The notes under the pieces: generated by a model
Told to the model about the DNA's origin: nothing
What the model saw: only the letters and a program-made list of their open reading frames with translations
Database searches by the model: none
Shown here: one piece after another, positions 41,448 to 49,757 of the stretch
How positions within the stretch are numbered: position 1 is the first letter of the stretch
Layout of the letters: each line of letters begins with the position of its first letter
NCBI RefSeq assembly: GCF_900996245.1
Contig: NZ_CAAJGK010000055.1
Coordinates: 1 to 51,927 of the forward strand
Source: Paraburkholderia sp. BCC1886
Lineage (GTDB): Bacteria; Pseudomonadota; Gammaproteobacteria; Burkholderiales; Burkholderiaceae
Direction of reading: 5' to 3'
DNA length: 51,927 nucleotides
Program-made: the position numbers and the translations under genes

Positions 41448-42365
41448 ATGGACCGTTTCGAAGCGATGGAGATATTTACGCGCGTGGTCGAAGCGAACAG
41501 CTTCACCAAAGTATCCGAGTCGCTCGACCTGCCGCGCGCCAAGGTGAGCCGCACCATCCAGGCACTCGAGGAACACGTCGGCGTGCGTCTGCTAAACCGG
41601 TCGACGCGCCAGGTCAGCGTCACCGAAGACGGCGCGCATTTCTACGAGCGCTGCGTCAGCATTCTCGCGGAAGTGGCCGAGGCCGAGTCGTCGCTATCGA
41701 ACACGCGCGAGCATCCGGCCGGCACGATTCGCGTCGATACGTCCGGCACGCTCGCGCGCGCGCTGCTGCTGCCCGCGCTCGACGATTTCTACCGGCAGTA
41801 CCCGGAGATCGACGTCCGGCTCGGGCTCGCGGATCGCAACATCGATCTGATTCAGGACGGCGTGGATTGCGTGATCCGCATGGGCACACCGGAAGAGTCG
41901 AGCCTCGTCGCGCGCCGGATCGGCCAGGCGCGCATCGTCACGTGCGCGTCGCCCGCGTATCTGGAGAAGCACGGCACGCCCACCACGCTCGAAGAGCTCG
42001 GCGAGCATCGCGCGGTGAACTACGTGTCCGCGCGCAGCGGCAAGACGTTTCCGTTCGAGTATCAGGTGGGCGGCGAAATCGCCAAGGTCACGCTCAAAAG
42101 CGTGCTCGCGGTGAACGACGGCAGCGTCTATATCGGCGCGGCGGCACTCGGTCACGGCATCATCCAGCCGTCGCGCTTCATGGTCGCCGATCTGATCGAG
42201 CAAGGCGCGCTGACCGAAATTCTCACGGACTTCACGAGCCCCAGCACGCCGCTGTCGATTCTCTATGCGCATCGGCGCAATCTGAGCTCGCGGCTGCGAG
42301 CGTTCATCGAATGGGTCACCGAACTCGCGCACAACAATCCGGACTTGCGGATACAGACGGCGTGA
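41448..42365 (+). CDS. LysR-family transcriptional regulator
   Basis: A 305-residue LTTR. The winged HTH is at 1-60 (MDRFEAMEIFTRVVEANSF, SLDLPRAKVSRTIQALEEHV, LLNRSTRQVSVTEDG). The effector-binding domain follows from about 90 (GTIRVDTSGTLARALLLPAL; LVARRIGQARIVTCASPAYL). It resembles the subgroup typified by E. coli YafC/DsdC-like orphan regulators. Its target is unclear: downstream is the convergent ABC operon, and upstream the TRIC gene reads in the same direction. It ends at a strong shared terminator. Confidence 0.9.
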   Translation: MDRFEAMEIFTRVVEANSFTKVSESLDLPRAKVSRTIQALEEHVGVRLLNRSTRQVSVTEDGAHFYERCVSILAEVAEAESSLSNTREHPAGTIRVDTSGTLARALLLPALDDFYRQYPEIDVRLGLADRNIDLIQDGVDCVIRMGTPEESSLVARRIGQARIVTCASPAYLEKHGTPTTLEELGEHRAVNYVSARSGKTFPFEYQVGGEIAKVTLKSVLAVNDGSVYIGAAALGHGIIQPSRFMVADLIEQGALTEILTDFTSPSTPLSILYAHRRNLSSRLRAFIEWVTELAHNNPDLRIQTA

Positions 42366-42385
42366 CGTAGATCACGCGTGATTAA

Positions 42386-42421
42386 AAAAACCCCATCCGT
42401 CTAACGACGCATGGGGTTTTT
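42386..42421. terminator. Bidirectional terminator, LysR gene / ABC importer
   Basis: AAAAACCCCAT and ATGGGGTTTTT form a perfect 11-bp stem; inside it CGTC/GACG extend the pairing. A-run and T-run on the two sides allow termination of both convergent transcripts. Confidence 0.93.
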
Positions 42422-42459
42422 CAAACCGGCGAGCGATGCCTCGGGTTCAAACCATTACA

Positions 42460-43575
42460 TCAGGCAATGCGCTCTTCGTTCGACGGGTCGAACAACACCG
42501 CTTTCGATGCATCGAACAGCAACGTCGTGTTCGTCAGCGGTTGCGGATTCGACGCCGGGTGCACGCGGCTCACGATACGCTTGCCGTTGACCTGCGCGAA
42601 CACCAGCGTGTCCGGGCCGGTCGGCTCGATCACGTCGACCTTCACTTCGATCGGCTGCAACTGCGCGTTGTCGCCGTGCGCGCCGCGCGCGTCGGTAATA
42701 CGCTCCGGACGCAGCCCGAGAATCACGTCGCGGCCAACATGCGACTTGACCTTCGCCGAGTCGAACGGCAGGTTCAGCACGCCGCGCGACACGCCCGTGT
42801 CCAGTTCCAGCCCGACGCCCGCACCCTGCTCCACCAGCTTGCCCTGAATGAAGTTCATCGGCGGCGCGCCGATGAAGCCGGCCACGAACAGGTTCGACGG
42901 CGAATCGTAGATGTCCTGCGGCGCGCCGAACTGTTGCACGACGCCGTCTTTCATCACCGCGATCCGGTCGCCGAGCGTCATCGCTTCGATCTGATCGTGC
43001 GTGACATAGACGATCGTGGTGCCGAGGCGCTGATGCAGCAGCTTGATTTCCGACCGCATCTCGATCCGCAGCTTCGCGTCGAGGTTCGACAACGGTTCGT
43101 CGAACAGGAACATCACCGGATCGCGCGCGAGCGCACGGCCCATTGCGACACGCTGACGCTGGCCGCCCGACAGCTGGCCCGGCTTGCGATCCAGCAGGTG
43201 CGTGATCTGCAGCGTATTCGACACGCGGTCGACGATCTGCGCCTGTTCCTGCTTCGGCACCTTGCGGATGTTCAGACCGAACGAGATGTTCTCGCGCACC
43301 GTCATGGACGGATACAGCGCGTACGACTGGAACACCATTGCGATATCGCGGTCTTTCGGCGACAGGTTGTTCACCGTCTTGCCGTCGATCTGGATCTCGC
43401 CCTTGGTGACCGTTTCGAGACCGGCGATCATGTTGAGCAACGTCGATTTGCCGCAGCCCGAGCCGCCGACGAGAATCAGGAACTGGCCGTCTTCGATGTC
43501 GATGTTGACACCCTTCAAAACCGGCACCCCGTTCGGGTAAGTCTTGTACACGTCACGGATGGAAAGGCTTGCCAT
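42460..43575 (-). CDS. ugpC: Sugar ABC importer ATP-binding subunit (MalK/UgpC family)
   Basis: A 371-residue cytosolic ATPase of the CUT1 type. Walker A GGSGCGKSTLLNMIAG (about 37-52), Q-loop MVFQSYALYPSMTV, signature LSGGQRQRVAMGRAL, Walker B VMFLFDEPLSNLDAKLR, switch His YVTHDQIEAM. The C-terminal OB-fold regulatory domain is present (GLRPERITDARG; RVHPASNPQPLTN). With the permeases and binding protein upstream and zwf/pgl/glk across the divide, glucose (as in the Pseudomonas gts system) is the likely substrate. UgpC is a family name and not evidence for glycerol-3-phosphate. Last gene of the operon, 117 bases after the second permease, across a hairpin. Confidence 0.92.
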   Translation of the reverse strand: MASLSIRDVYKTYPNGVPVLKGVNIDIEDGQFLILVGGSGCGKSTLLNMIAGLETVTKGEIQIDGKTVNNLSPKDRDIAMVFQSYALYPSMTVRENISFGLNIRKVPKQEQAQIVDRVSNTLQITHLLDRKPGQLSGGQRQRVAMGRALARDPVMFLFDEPLSNLDAKLRIEMRSEIKLLHQRLGTTIVYVTHDQIEAMTLGDRIAVMKDGVVQQFGAPQDIYDSPSNLFVAGFIGAPPMNFIQGKLVEQGAGVGLELDTGVSRGVLNLPFDSAKVKSHVGRDVILGLRPERITDARGAHGDNAQLQPIEVKVDVIEPTGPDTLVFAQVNGKRIVSRVHPASNPQPLTNTTLLFDASKAVLFDPSNEERIA

Positions 43576-43627
43576 GCTGTGAATCCTCTTTGTCTCTGGT
43601 ACTGCTTCAAACGTCTTGTCGGGTGAC

Positions 43628-43659
43628 GGCGGTCTTTCCGTTTGCGGTGAAAGACCGCC
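43628..43659. repeat. Intercistronic hairpin between permease and ATPase genes
   Basis: GGCGGTCTTTC and GAAAGACCGCC form a perfect 11-bp stem with a 10-base loop. There is no T-run in either direction, so it is more likely an mRNA stability or processing element than a terminator. Confidence 0.75.
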
Positions 43660-43692
43660 GCGCTCGTATGCTTTAGCGGACTTGCCGCGGCG

Positions 43693-44550
43693 TTAGCCCT
43701 TCACCGCGCCGGCCGTCAGGCCGCGCACGAAATAGCGTCCCGCCACGATGTAGACCAGCAGCGTCGGCAACGCGGCGATGATCGCGCCGGCCATGTCCAC
43801 GTTGTATTCCTTCACGCCGGTCGAGGTGTTCACGAGGTTGTTCAGCGCCACCGTGATCGGCATCGAATCGACACCGGAGAACACGATCCCGAACAGGAAG
43901 TCATTCCAGATCTGCGTGAATTGCCAGATCAGGCACACCATGAAAATCGGCAGCGACACCGGCATCAGAATCTTCGTGAAGATGGTGAAGAAACCCGCGC
44001 CGTCGATACGCGCCGCCTTCACCAGTTCAGCCGGAATGCTGACGTAGAAGTTGCGGAAGAACATCGTGGTGAACGCAATCCCGTAGATCACGTGCACGAC
44101 CACGAGGCCGGTCGTCGTGTTGGACAGACCGAGCGCGCCTTCGAAACGCGCCATCGGCAACAGGATCGCCTGGAACGGGATGAAGCAGCCGACCAGGATC
44201 ATCGTGAAGAGTGGATCGGCGCCGCGAAACCGCCAGTGTGTGAGCACATAACCGTTGAACGCGCCGATGATCGACGAGATCAGCACGGCGGGAATCACCA
44301 TGCGCACGGAGTTCATGAAGAACGGTTCCATGCCGTCGCAACGCACACCCGTACAGGCGCCGCTCCATGCCTTGATCCACGGGTCGATGGTCCAATGCGT
44401 AGGCGGCGTGAGCAGATTGCCGGTGCGCAACTGGTCGATGTCCTTGAACGAAGTGGACAGCATCACGTACAGCGGAAACAGGAAGTACAGGGCAAACAGA
44501 ATCAAGGCCGCATAAATGACGGCACGGCTGATCGTCATCTTAGGCTGCAT
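43693..44550 (-). CDS. gtsC: Sugar ABC importer permease, second subunit (GtsC-like)
   Basis: A 285-residue MalG-type inner-membrane permease with six helices. The EAA loop contacting the ATPase is ELVKAARIDGAGFFTIFTKILMP (landmark AARIDGAGFFTIFTKI). N-terminal helix AVIYAALILFALYFLFPLYV; a large periplasmic segment contains two cysteines (SGACTGVRCDG). The ATG at 44550 has GAGGAG eight bases upstream and overlaps the end of the first permease gene by 11 bases, so the two are translationally coupled. Confidence 0.9.
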   Translation of the reverse strand: MQPKMTISRAVIYAALILFALYFLFPLYVMLSTSFKDIDQLRTGNLLTPPTHWTIDPWIKAWSGACTGVRCDGMEPFFMNSVRMVIPAVLISSIIGAFNGYVLTHWRFRGADPLFTMILVGCFIPFQAILLPMARFEGALGLSNTTTGLVVVHVIYGIAFTTMFFRNFYVSIPAELVKAARIDGAGFFTIFTKILMPVSLPIFMVCLIWQFTQIWNDFLFGIVFSGVDSMPITVALNNLVNTSTGVKEYNVDMAGAIIAALPTLLVYIVAGRYFVRGLTAGAVKG

Positions 44551-45478
44551 TGCGGGTGCTCCTCGATTCCAGATACATCAGCGGCACGAGCACGGCGACG
44601 ACGGTGGCGAGCATCATCATCGACGAAGCTGCGCCGACGCCCAGTTGCCCGCGATTGAACGAGAACGTGTACATGAAAATGGCCGGCAACGACGAAGACG
44701 TACCCGGGCCGCCCGCGGTCAACGCGACGACCAGGTCGAACGTCTTGATGGTGATGTGGCAGAGGATCAGCAGCACGGAGAAAAACACCGGCCGCATGCT
44801 GGGAATCACGATCTTGCGGTAGATGGTGGGCAGACCTGCGCCGTCCATCTGCGCCGCCTTGAAGATTTCGCCGTCCACGCCGCGCAGACCGGCGAGAAAC
44901 AGCGCCATCACGAAGCCGGTGGATTGCCATACCGCCGCGATCACCACGCAGAAAATCGCCTTGTCGGGGTCGCCGAGCCAACTGAACGAGAAGCTCGTCC
45001 AGCCCCAGTCGTGAAAGACTTTCTCGAGGCCGACGCTCGGCGTCATGATCCACTGCCACGCCGTGCCGGTCACGATGAACGACAGCGCCATCGGGTAGAG
45101 AAACACCGCGCGCAACGCGCCTTCGTTGCGGATCTGCTGATCGAGCAGGATCGCGAGGAACAGACCCAGACCGATACAGATGGCGATGAACGGAATGCCG
45201 AACCAGCCGAGGTTGGCGGCGGAGGTCCAGAACACGTCGTTATCGAACAGTTCGCGGTAACGGTCGAGACCGACGAACTCATAACGTGGCATCAGTCGCG
45301 AATTGGACAGCGACAGATAACCGGTGATGGCAATGAAGCCATACACGAAGATCAGGCTGATCACGACGCTGGGTGCGAGCACCAGTTTCGGAATCCAGCG
45401 ATCGGCCAGGGCCGCCATCGGCGACACGCGGCGGGCGACAGTAGCCGTTTTCCCTTTTCCGCTGATAGAAGCAGTCAC
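44540..45478 (-). CDS. gtsB: Sugar ABC importer permease, first subunit (GtsB-like)
   Basis: A 312-residue MalF-type permease with six helices and the EAA loop EIFKAAQMDGAGLPTIYRKI. I chose the GTG at 45478 because AGGAG lies eight bases before it; an upstream reading to 45514 would place that ribosome site inside the gene. Helix landmarks: LVLAPSVVISLIFVYGFIAI, FIAICIGLGLFLAILL, FCVVIAAVWQSTGFVMALFL. It lies 163 bases after the binding-protein gene, a gap with a long hairpin. Confidence 0.9.
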   Translation of the reverse strand: MTASISGKGKTATVARRVSPMAALADRWIPKLVLAPSVVISLIFVYGFIAITGYLSLSNSRLMPRYEFVGLDRYRELFDNDVFWTSAANLGWFGIPFIAICIGLGLFLAILLDQQIRNEGALRAVFLYPMALSFIVTGTAWQWIMTPSVGLEKVFHDWGWTSFSFSWLGDPDKAIFCVVIAAVWQSTGFVMALFLAGLRGVDGEIFKAAQMDGAGLPTIYRKIVIPSMRPVFFSVLLILCHITIKTFDLVVALTAGGPGTSSSLPAIFMYTFSFNRGQLGVGAASSMMMLATVVAVLVPLMYLESRSTRNAA

Positions 45479-45588
45479 TACTCGACTCCTGCTGAAACTG
45501 TACCGCCGGGACACTCGCCATCAGAAGCGCGAGGTTAAAGCGGCAAAGAGGTGACTCGGTGAAACTCGTGAGACGGAAGGTGCTCGAC

Positions 45589-45624
45589 GGCGCGACGAAC
45601 GCCCACTCGGGTATTCGCCGCGCC
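45589..45624. repeat. Intercistronic hairpin between gtsA and gtsB
   Basis: GGCGCGACGAA (45589-45599) pairs with TTCGCCGCGCC (45614-45624) with one mismatch; the 14-base loop contains further GCCC/GGGT pairing. No T-run. It lies just after the gtsA stop on the minus strand, where it could protect the gtsA message and lower expression of the downstream genes. Confidence 0.65.
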
Positions 45625-45641
45625 GCTTCGTTTCATGCCAC

Positions 45642-46889
45642 TTACTTGGTCTTCGCTGCCTTCGCGAGAGCGGCGACCGCCGTCTTCGAATCTTCCTGCG
45701 AGTTCATGAATTTCGTGACCACGTCGGAGATCGCACCGGCTGCTGCATCCGGTTGAGCCATGCCGTGTGCCAGCGAAGGCACGTAGCCGCCCGACTTGAT
45801 TGCGACCTGCTCATCCGCGTACGACTTCTTCGCGCAGTCGTCGAACTTGGCCATCGACACGCCGAGGCGCACCGGGATGGAACCCTTGTTCAGGCTGAAC
45901 TGCTCCTGGAAGTCCGGCGTCATGATCGTCTTGGCGAGAGCCAGTTGACCCGGCGTTGCGGTCTTCTGACCTTTCTGCTGGAAGAACACGAACGAGTCGA
46001 CGTTGAACGTGTAGGCCTTCTCCGTGCCCGGCACTGCGGCGCAGACGTAGTCCGAACCCGACTTCTTGCCGGCGTTGGCGAATTCGCCCTTCGCCCAGTC
46101 GCCCATGAACTGCATGCCGGCCTTGCCGTTGATGACCATGGCCGTTGCCAGATTCCAGTCACGACCCGTGCGGCCTGCGTCGAAGTAACCCTGGATCTTG
46201 CGGACCGTATCGAACACGCCGACCATCTTGTCCGACGTCAGCGTCTTCTCGTCCAGATCGACCAGGGCCTTCTTGTAGAACTCCGCGCCTTGCGAAAGCA
46301 CGACGTCTTCCCACAGCGTCAGGTCTTGCCACGGCTGGCCGCCCATTGCGATCGGCTGGATGCCGGCCGCTTTCATCTTGTCAGCCACCGCGAAGAATTC
46401 CGGCCACGTGGTCGGCACCTTGCCGCCGGCCTTGTCCAGCGCAGCCTTGTTGATGTACAGCCAGTTCACGCGGTGCACCGAGAACGGTGCCGCCACGTAG
46501 TGACCGTCTGCATGCATGATCTTGTCGATTTCCGGCGGCAGGTTCTTCTTCCAGTCGCCGGCGACCGGGTCGATCGGCACCAGCACGCCCTGCTCCGCCC
46601 AGTCCTGGATCAGCGGACCTTTGATCTGCGCAGCGCTCGGCGCGTTGCCCGAGATCACTTGCGTCTTGAGAGCCGTCATGGCAGCCGCGCCTGCACCGCC
46701 CGCAACCGCAAAGTCCTTCCACGTGTAACCCTGCTTCGTCATGTCGTCTTTCAGCACGCCGACGGCTTTCGATTCGCCGCCCGACGTCCACCAGTGCAAC
46801 ACTTCGATCGACTCGGCAGCTTGCACGGCCGATACGCCACACATCAGACCCGCGGCGCACAAAGCGCCCATGATCGCGCGAACTTTCAT
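45642..46889 (-). CDS. gtsA: Sugar ABC importer periplasmic binding protein (GtsA-like)
   Basis: A 415-residue secreted solute-binding protein. The signal peptide is KVRAIMGALCAAGLMCGVSA (cleavage after VQA, residue 24). The mature part opens ESIEVLHWWTSGGESKAVGV, then GGAGAAAMTALKTQVISGNA, PFSVHRVNWLYINKAALDKA and GMQFMGDWAKGEFANAGK, as in CUT1 glucose/mannose-binding proteins with a tryptophan-rich pocket. GGAGGAG precedes the ATG. It is the first gene of the importer operon and probably uses the TTGACA/TACAAT promoter 400 bases upstream. Confidence 0.93.
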   Translation of the reverse strand: MKVRAIMGALCAAGLMCGVSAVQAAESIEVLHWWTSGGESKAVGVLKDDMTKQGYTWKDFAVAGGAGAAAMTALKTQVISGNAPSAAQIKGPLIQDWAEQGVLVPIDPVAGDWKKNLPPEIDKIMHADGHYVAAPFSVHRVNWLYINKAALDKAGGKVPTTWPEFFAVADKMKAAGIQPIAMGGQPWQDLTLWEDVVLSQGAEFYKKALVDLDEKTLTSDKMVGVFDTVRKIQGYFDAGRTGRDWNLATAMVINGKAGMQFMGDWAKGEFANAGKKSGSDYVCAAVPGTEKAYTFNVDSFVFFQQKGQKTATPGQLALAKTIMTPDFQEQFSLNKGSIPVRLGVSMAKFDDCAKKSYADEQVAIKSGGYVPSLAHGMAQPDAAAGAISDVVTKFMNSQEDSKTAVAALAKAAKTK

Positions 46890-47276
46890 TGTTTATCTCC
46901 TCCAGACATCTGAACAAAAAACAAGTGGCCCCTGATGTCGCCAGGGTGCTGTGGTTGGTTCAAACAGGCAAAACACTGGGCGATCGAACAGGGTCGTGCC
47001 TCATGCATGAATGCATGGGCTGGCGGACCGCTATTCGGCCGCTGGACGCTCAAGAGATGAGTGGTTCGAGATGCAACTGACTGTCTCCTCTTTTGATTTT
47101 TGCCTGCCCGCGTCGCGCGCGGCAGACTCGAGGCGCCTCGCATATGGACCGCTTTGGGCATGCTGGCAGGTGCCGACACGCAATGTCCATTAACATGCAA
47201 AGGACGCTCGCCGATTCGGGAAAACGCGCATCTTGCTACACAGCGCACGCTTTTTTCATCGAATTAGCGCTACCTC
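46890..47276. other. Long untranslated leader of the importer operon
   Basis: No gene is recognised. If the importer operon starts near 47279, its mRNA has a leader of about 390 nt across this stretch. It contains the near-palindrome CATGCAT-GA-ATGCATG at 47002-47017 and a strong ribosome site (GGAGGAG) at the gtsA end. A minus-strand frame here (46886-47248) shows no domain and overlaps the gtsA start. Confidence 0.45.
47002..47017. promoter_or_regulatory. Inverted repeat in the importer leader
   Basis: CATGCAT (47002-47008) and ATGCATG (47011-47017) are exact reverse complements with a two-base centre, about 115 bases before gtsA. Possible secondary operator; regulator unknown. Confidence 0.3.
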
Positions 47277-47304
47277 TTGATTTGGATTGTAGTTAAACTA
47301 CAAT
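47277..47304 (+). promoter_or_regulatory. Promoter of zwf-pgl-glk
   Basis: TTGATT (47277-47282), a 16-bp spacer and TACAAT (47299-47304). The -10 hexamer is the right arm of the operator palindrome, so repressor binding would block RNA polymerase directly. The predicted start (about 47311) gives a leader of about 74 nt. Confidence 0.6.
47286..47304. promoter_or_regulatory. HexR-type operator between gtsA and zwf
   Basis: ATTGTAGTT-A-AACTACAAT is a 19-bp palindrome with 9-bp arms. It agrees with the HexR consensus known from other proteobacteria (TTGTARTWWWAYTACAA type), and the window encodes a HexR-like domain fused to glucokinase at 49735-51651. HexR sites upstream of zwf are well established in Pseudomonas and Shewanella; binding by this fusion protein is inference. 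Confidence 0.75.
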
Positions 47305-47314
47305 TCAGTGTCAA
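47286..47314 (-). promoter_or_regulatory. Promoter of the importer operon
   Basis: On the minus strand a consensus TTGACA (47314-47309), a 17-bp spacer and TACAAT (47291-47286). The -10 hexamer is the left arm of the same operator palindrome. It is the strongest sigma-70 match I found in the window. Confidence 0.65.
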
Positions 47315-47384
47315 AAAATATTTTATCGGACTACGGTCGCTCTATTCAGCACGTCAGCGACCTCCAGGACATCGACGGAGACTC

Positions 47385-48848
47385 ATGCAAACCGATTCAA
47401 GTTTCACCTTCGTTCTCTTCGGCGGAACTGGCGATCTGTCGATGCGCAAGATTCTGCCGGCGCTGTATGAAGCGCACCGCGCCGGCGGCATGCTGGCCGA
47501 GAGCGGCAAGATCGTGGCGGTGGCGCGGCATGCGACGGATCGGGGTGACTACATCCAGTGGGTCAACGGACACGTCAAACCGCACGTGTCGAAGAACGGT
47601 GTAGATGAAACGGCGTGGGCGAGTTTTCTCGAGCGTATCGAGTTCATCAACATCGATCTCGGCCGGGCCGAAGACTTCGTGCAGTTGCGCGACGTCATTC
47701 AGGATCTGCCGGGTATACGCGTGTTTTATCTGGCAACCGGCCCGTCGCTGTTCGTGCCGATCTGCCGTGCGCTGGCTTCCGTCGGCCTCAACGAAAACGC
47801 CCGCATCGTGCTGGAAAAGCCGCTCGGCTACGACCTCAAATCGTCGAATGCAATCAACGATGCGGTCGGCGAAATCTTCGCCGAAGAACAGATCTACCGG
47901 ATCGACCACTACCTCGGCAAGGAGCCGGTGCAGAATCTGCTCGCGCTGCGTTTCGGCAATGCGTTGTTCGAGCCGCTGTGGCGCCGCGAATGGGTCGAGA
48001 GCATCCAGATTACGATTGCCGAAGAACTCGGCGTCGAAGCGCGTGGCGACTTCTACGACAACACCGGCGCGCTGCGCGACATGGTGCAGAACCACTTGCT
48101 GCAACTGCTTTCCATCGTCGCGATGGAGCCGCCGCATTCGATGGATTCCGATTCCGTGCGCGACGAAAAGCTGCGCGTGTTAAGGGCGTTGAAGCCGATC
48201 GATCCGCGCGACATCTCCAAGGTCGCCGTGCGCGGTCAATATCATTCGGGCGTGATTCGCGGCACTTCGGTGCCCGCCTATGCCACCGAAGCCGGCGTCA
48301 AGGCCAACAGCACGACCGAAACTTTCGTCGCCGTAAAGGTCGAGATCGAGAACTGGCGTTGGGCCGGCGTGCCGTTCTTCCTGCGTACCGGCAAGCGTCT
48401 CGCCGACCGCGTCGCCGAGATCGTGGTGAATTTCCGCGCCGTGCCGCATTCGGCACTCGGGGCATCGGCATTGCGTGCGGGCGCGAATCGACTCGTGATC
48501 CGCTTGCAGCCGAACGAAACCATCCGGCTCTATTGCCTCGCGAAACAACCCGGCGAAGGTATGAATCTCGCTAGTGTTCATCTGGACCTCGCGTTCGACC
48601 AGTTCTTCCGTGAAGCACAAATGGAGGCATACCAACGCCTGCTGCTCGACGTGATCAACGGTCGCCTCGCGTTGTTCGTGCGGCGTGACGAACAGGAAGC
48701 CGCATGGCGCTGGGTCGAACCGATCCTGAACGAATGGGCGGCCAGCAACAAACCGCCCAAGCCTTATGCATCGGGTACGTGGGGACCGGCCGCGGCGAGC
48801 GCGATGCTCGCGCAGCACGACACCTGCTGGCTCGAAGAAGAGAATTGA
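47385..48848 (+). CDS. zwf: Glucose-6-phosphate 1-dehydrogenase
   Basis: Oxidises glucose-6-phosphate to 6-phosphogluconolactone, entry to the Entner-Doudoroff and pentose phosphate routes. It has 487 residues. The N-terminal nucleotide motif is FVLFGGTGDLSMRKILPALY; the substrate site is YRIDHYLGKEPVQNLLALRF (with the catalytic His region); later FLRTGKRLADRVAEIVVNF. The ATG at 47385 has GGAG upstream and fits the family start; earlier in-frame sequence covers the operator. It is the first gene of zwf-pgl-glk; 201 bases separate it from pgl. Confidence 0.97.
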   Translation: MQTDSSFTFVLFGGTGDLSMRKILPALYEAHRAGGMLAESGKIVAVARHATDRGDYIQWVNGHVKPHVSKNGVDETAWASFLERIEFINIDLGRAEDFVQLRDVIQDLPGIRVFYLATGPSLFVPICRALASVGLNENARIVLEKPLGYDLKSSNAINDAVGEIFAEEQIYRIDHYLGKEPVQNLLALRFGNALFEPLWRREWVESIQITIAEELGVEARGDFYDNTGALRDMVQNHLLQLLSIVAMEPPHSMDSDSVRDEKLRVLRALKPIDPRDISKVAVRGQYHSGVIRGTSVPAYATEAGVKANSTTETFVAVKVEIENWRWAGVPFFLRTGKRLADRVAEIVVNFRAVPHSALGASALRAGANRLVIRLQPNETIRLYCLAKQPGEGMNLASVHLDLAFDQFFREAQMEAYQRLLLDVINGRLALFVRRDEQEAAWRWVEPILNEWAASNKPPKPYASGTWGPAAASAMLAQHDTCWLEEEN

Positions 48849-49049
48849 AACTGAACTGATTTGAATTGAGAGGCTGGGTGCGCCGGACATCGCGCTCCCG
48901 CCAAACCCCACCGACGAACGGGCAACGACATAGCGCAGTCACCGCGACAACCTCTGCCAAAGCAATCGCATCAGCGAATGCTCGAGCGGCGGACCCACTC
49001 GCGGCGCAGCGTGTCTGCCGGTTCAAACCGAATGCAGCACGGAGGAGCC

Positions 49050-49757
49050 ATGATCCAACTTCACACTTTCGACGATCAGCAAGCCCAATCCCATGCGTTG
49101 GCCAAAGCGGTCGGCGAAGCGCTGCATGCGTCACTCGCCACACAGACTGCCGCGACGGCACAAGCCGCGCGCCCGCCGCTTCTCGCCGTATCGGGCGGCA
49201 GCAGCCCGCGGCCGTTCCTGCAGACCTTGTCCACCCAGCCATTCGACTGGGCGAGCATGGCCATCACGCTGGTCGACGACCGCTGGGTCCCCGACAGCGA
49301 CGACGCCAGCAATTCGCAATTCGCGCACGCCACGCTGCTGCAGAACGCCGCCAAAAACGCGACGTTCTGGCCGCTGGTCGACACCACGCAGGATCTGAAC
49401 GCGCACGTTGCCGCGCTGAACGCCGACCCGCGCTTTGCGCGCGTGCCGGACGTCGCGATTCTCGGCATGGGCGAAGACGGCCACACCGCGTCGATTTTCG
49501 CCGATTCACCCGAATGGACCCACGCGATCACCACGACCGAGCGTTTCGTGGCGGTGCACCCCGGCAGCGCACCGCATGCTCGCGTGAGCTGGTCGCTGTC
49601 CGCGTTAAAGGAAGTGAAGCATCTGTTTTTGCTGATCGCAGGATCGCGCAAGCTGGAGGTGCTCAATGCCGCCTCCGCTTCGCTACAAAAAAATGCCATC
49701 TCGCAGTTGGCAAACGACAAGGGAGTGAGACTCGATGTCTACTGGTGTGCAAACTAA
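49050..49757 (+). CDS. pgl: 6-phosphogluconolactonase
   Basis: Hydrolyses 6-phosphogluconolactone to 6-phosphogluconate. A 235-residue DevB/SOL-type enzyme: LLAVSGGSSPRPFLQTLS, ITLVDDRWVPDSDDASN, DVAILGMGEDGHTASIFADS and SALKEVKHLFLLIAGSRK. The ATG at 49050 follows GGAGGAGCC, an excellent ribosome site. Its 3' end overlaps the glk start by 23 bases in another frame, so translation is coupled. The order zwf-pgl-glk is the common beta- and gammaproteobacterial arrangement. Confidence 0.96.
   Translation: MIQLHTFDDQQAQSHALAKAVGEALHASLATQTAATAQAARPPLLAVSGGSSPRPFLQTLSTQPFDWASMAITLVDDRWVPDSDDASNSQFAHATLLQNAAKNATFWPLVDTTQDLNAHVAALNADPRFARVPDVAILGMGEDGHTASIFADSPEWTHAITTTERFVAVHPGSAPHARVSWSLSALKEVKHLFLLIAGSRKLEVLNAASASLQKNAISQLANDKGVRLDVYWCAN

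Noticed and set aside
46886..47248. A 120-codon frame in the importer leader
   Set aside because: It overlaps the gtsA start codon, has no ribosome site and shows no family resemblance; the region is better explained as an untranslated leader.
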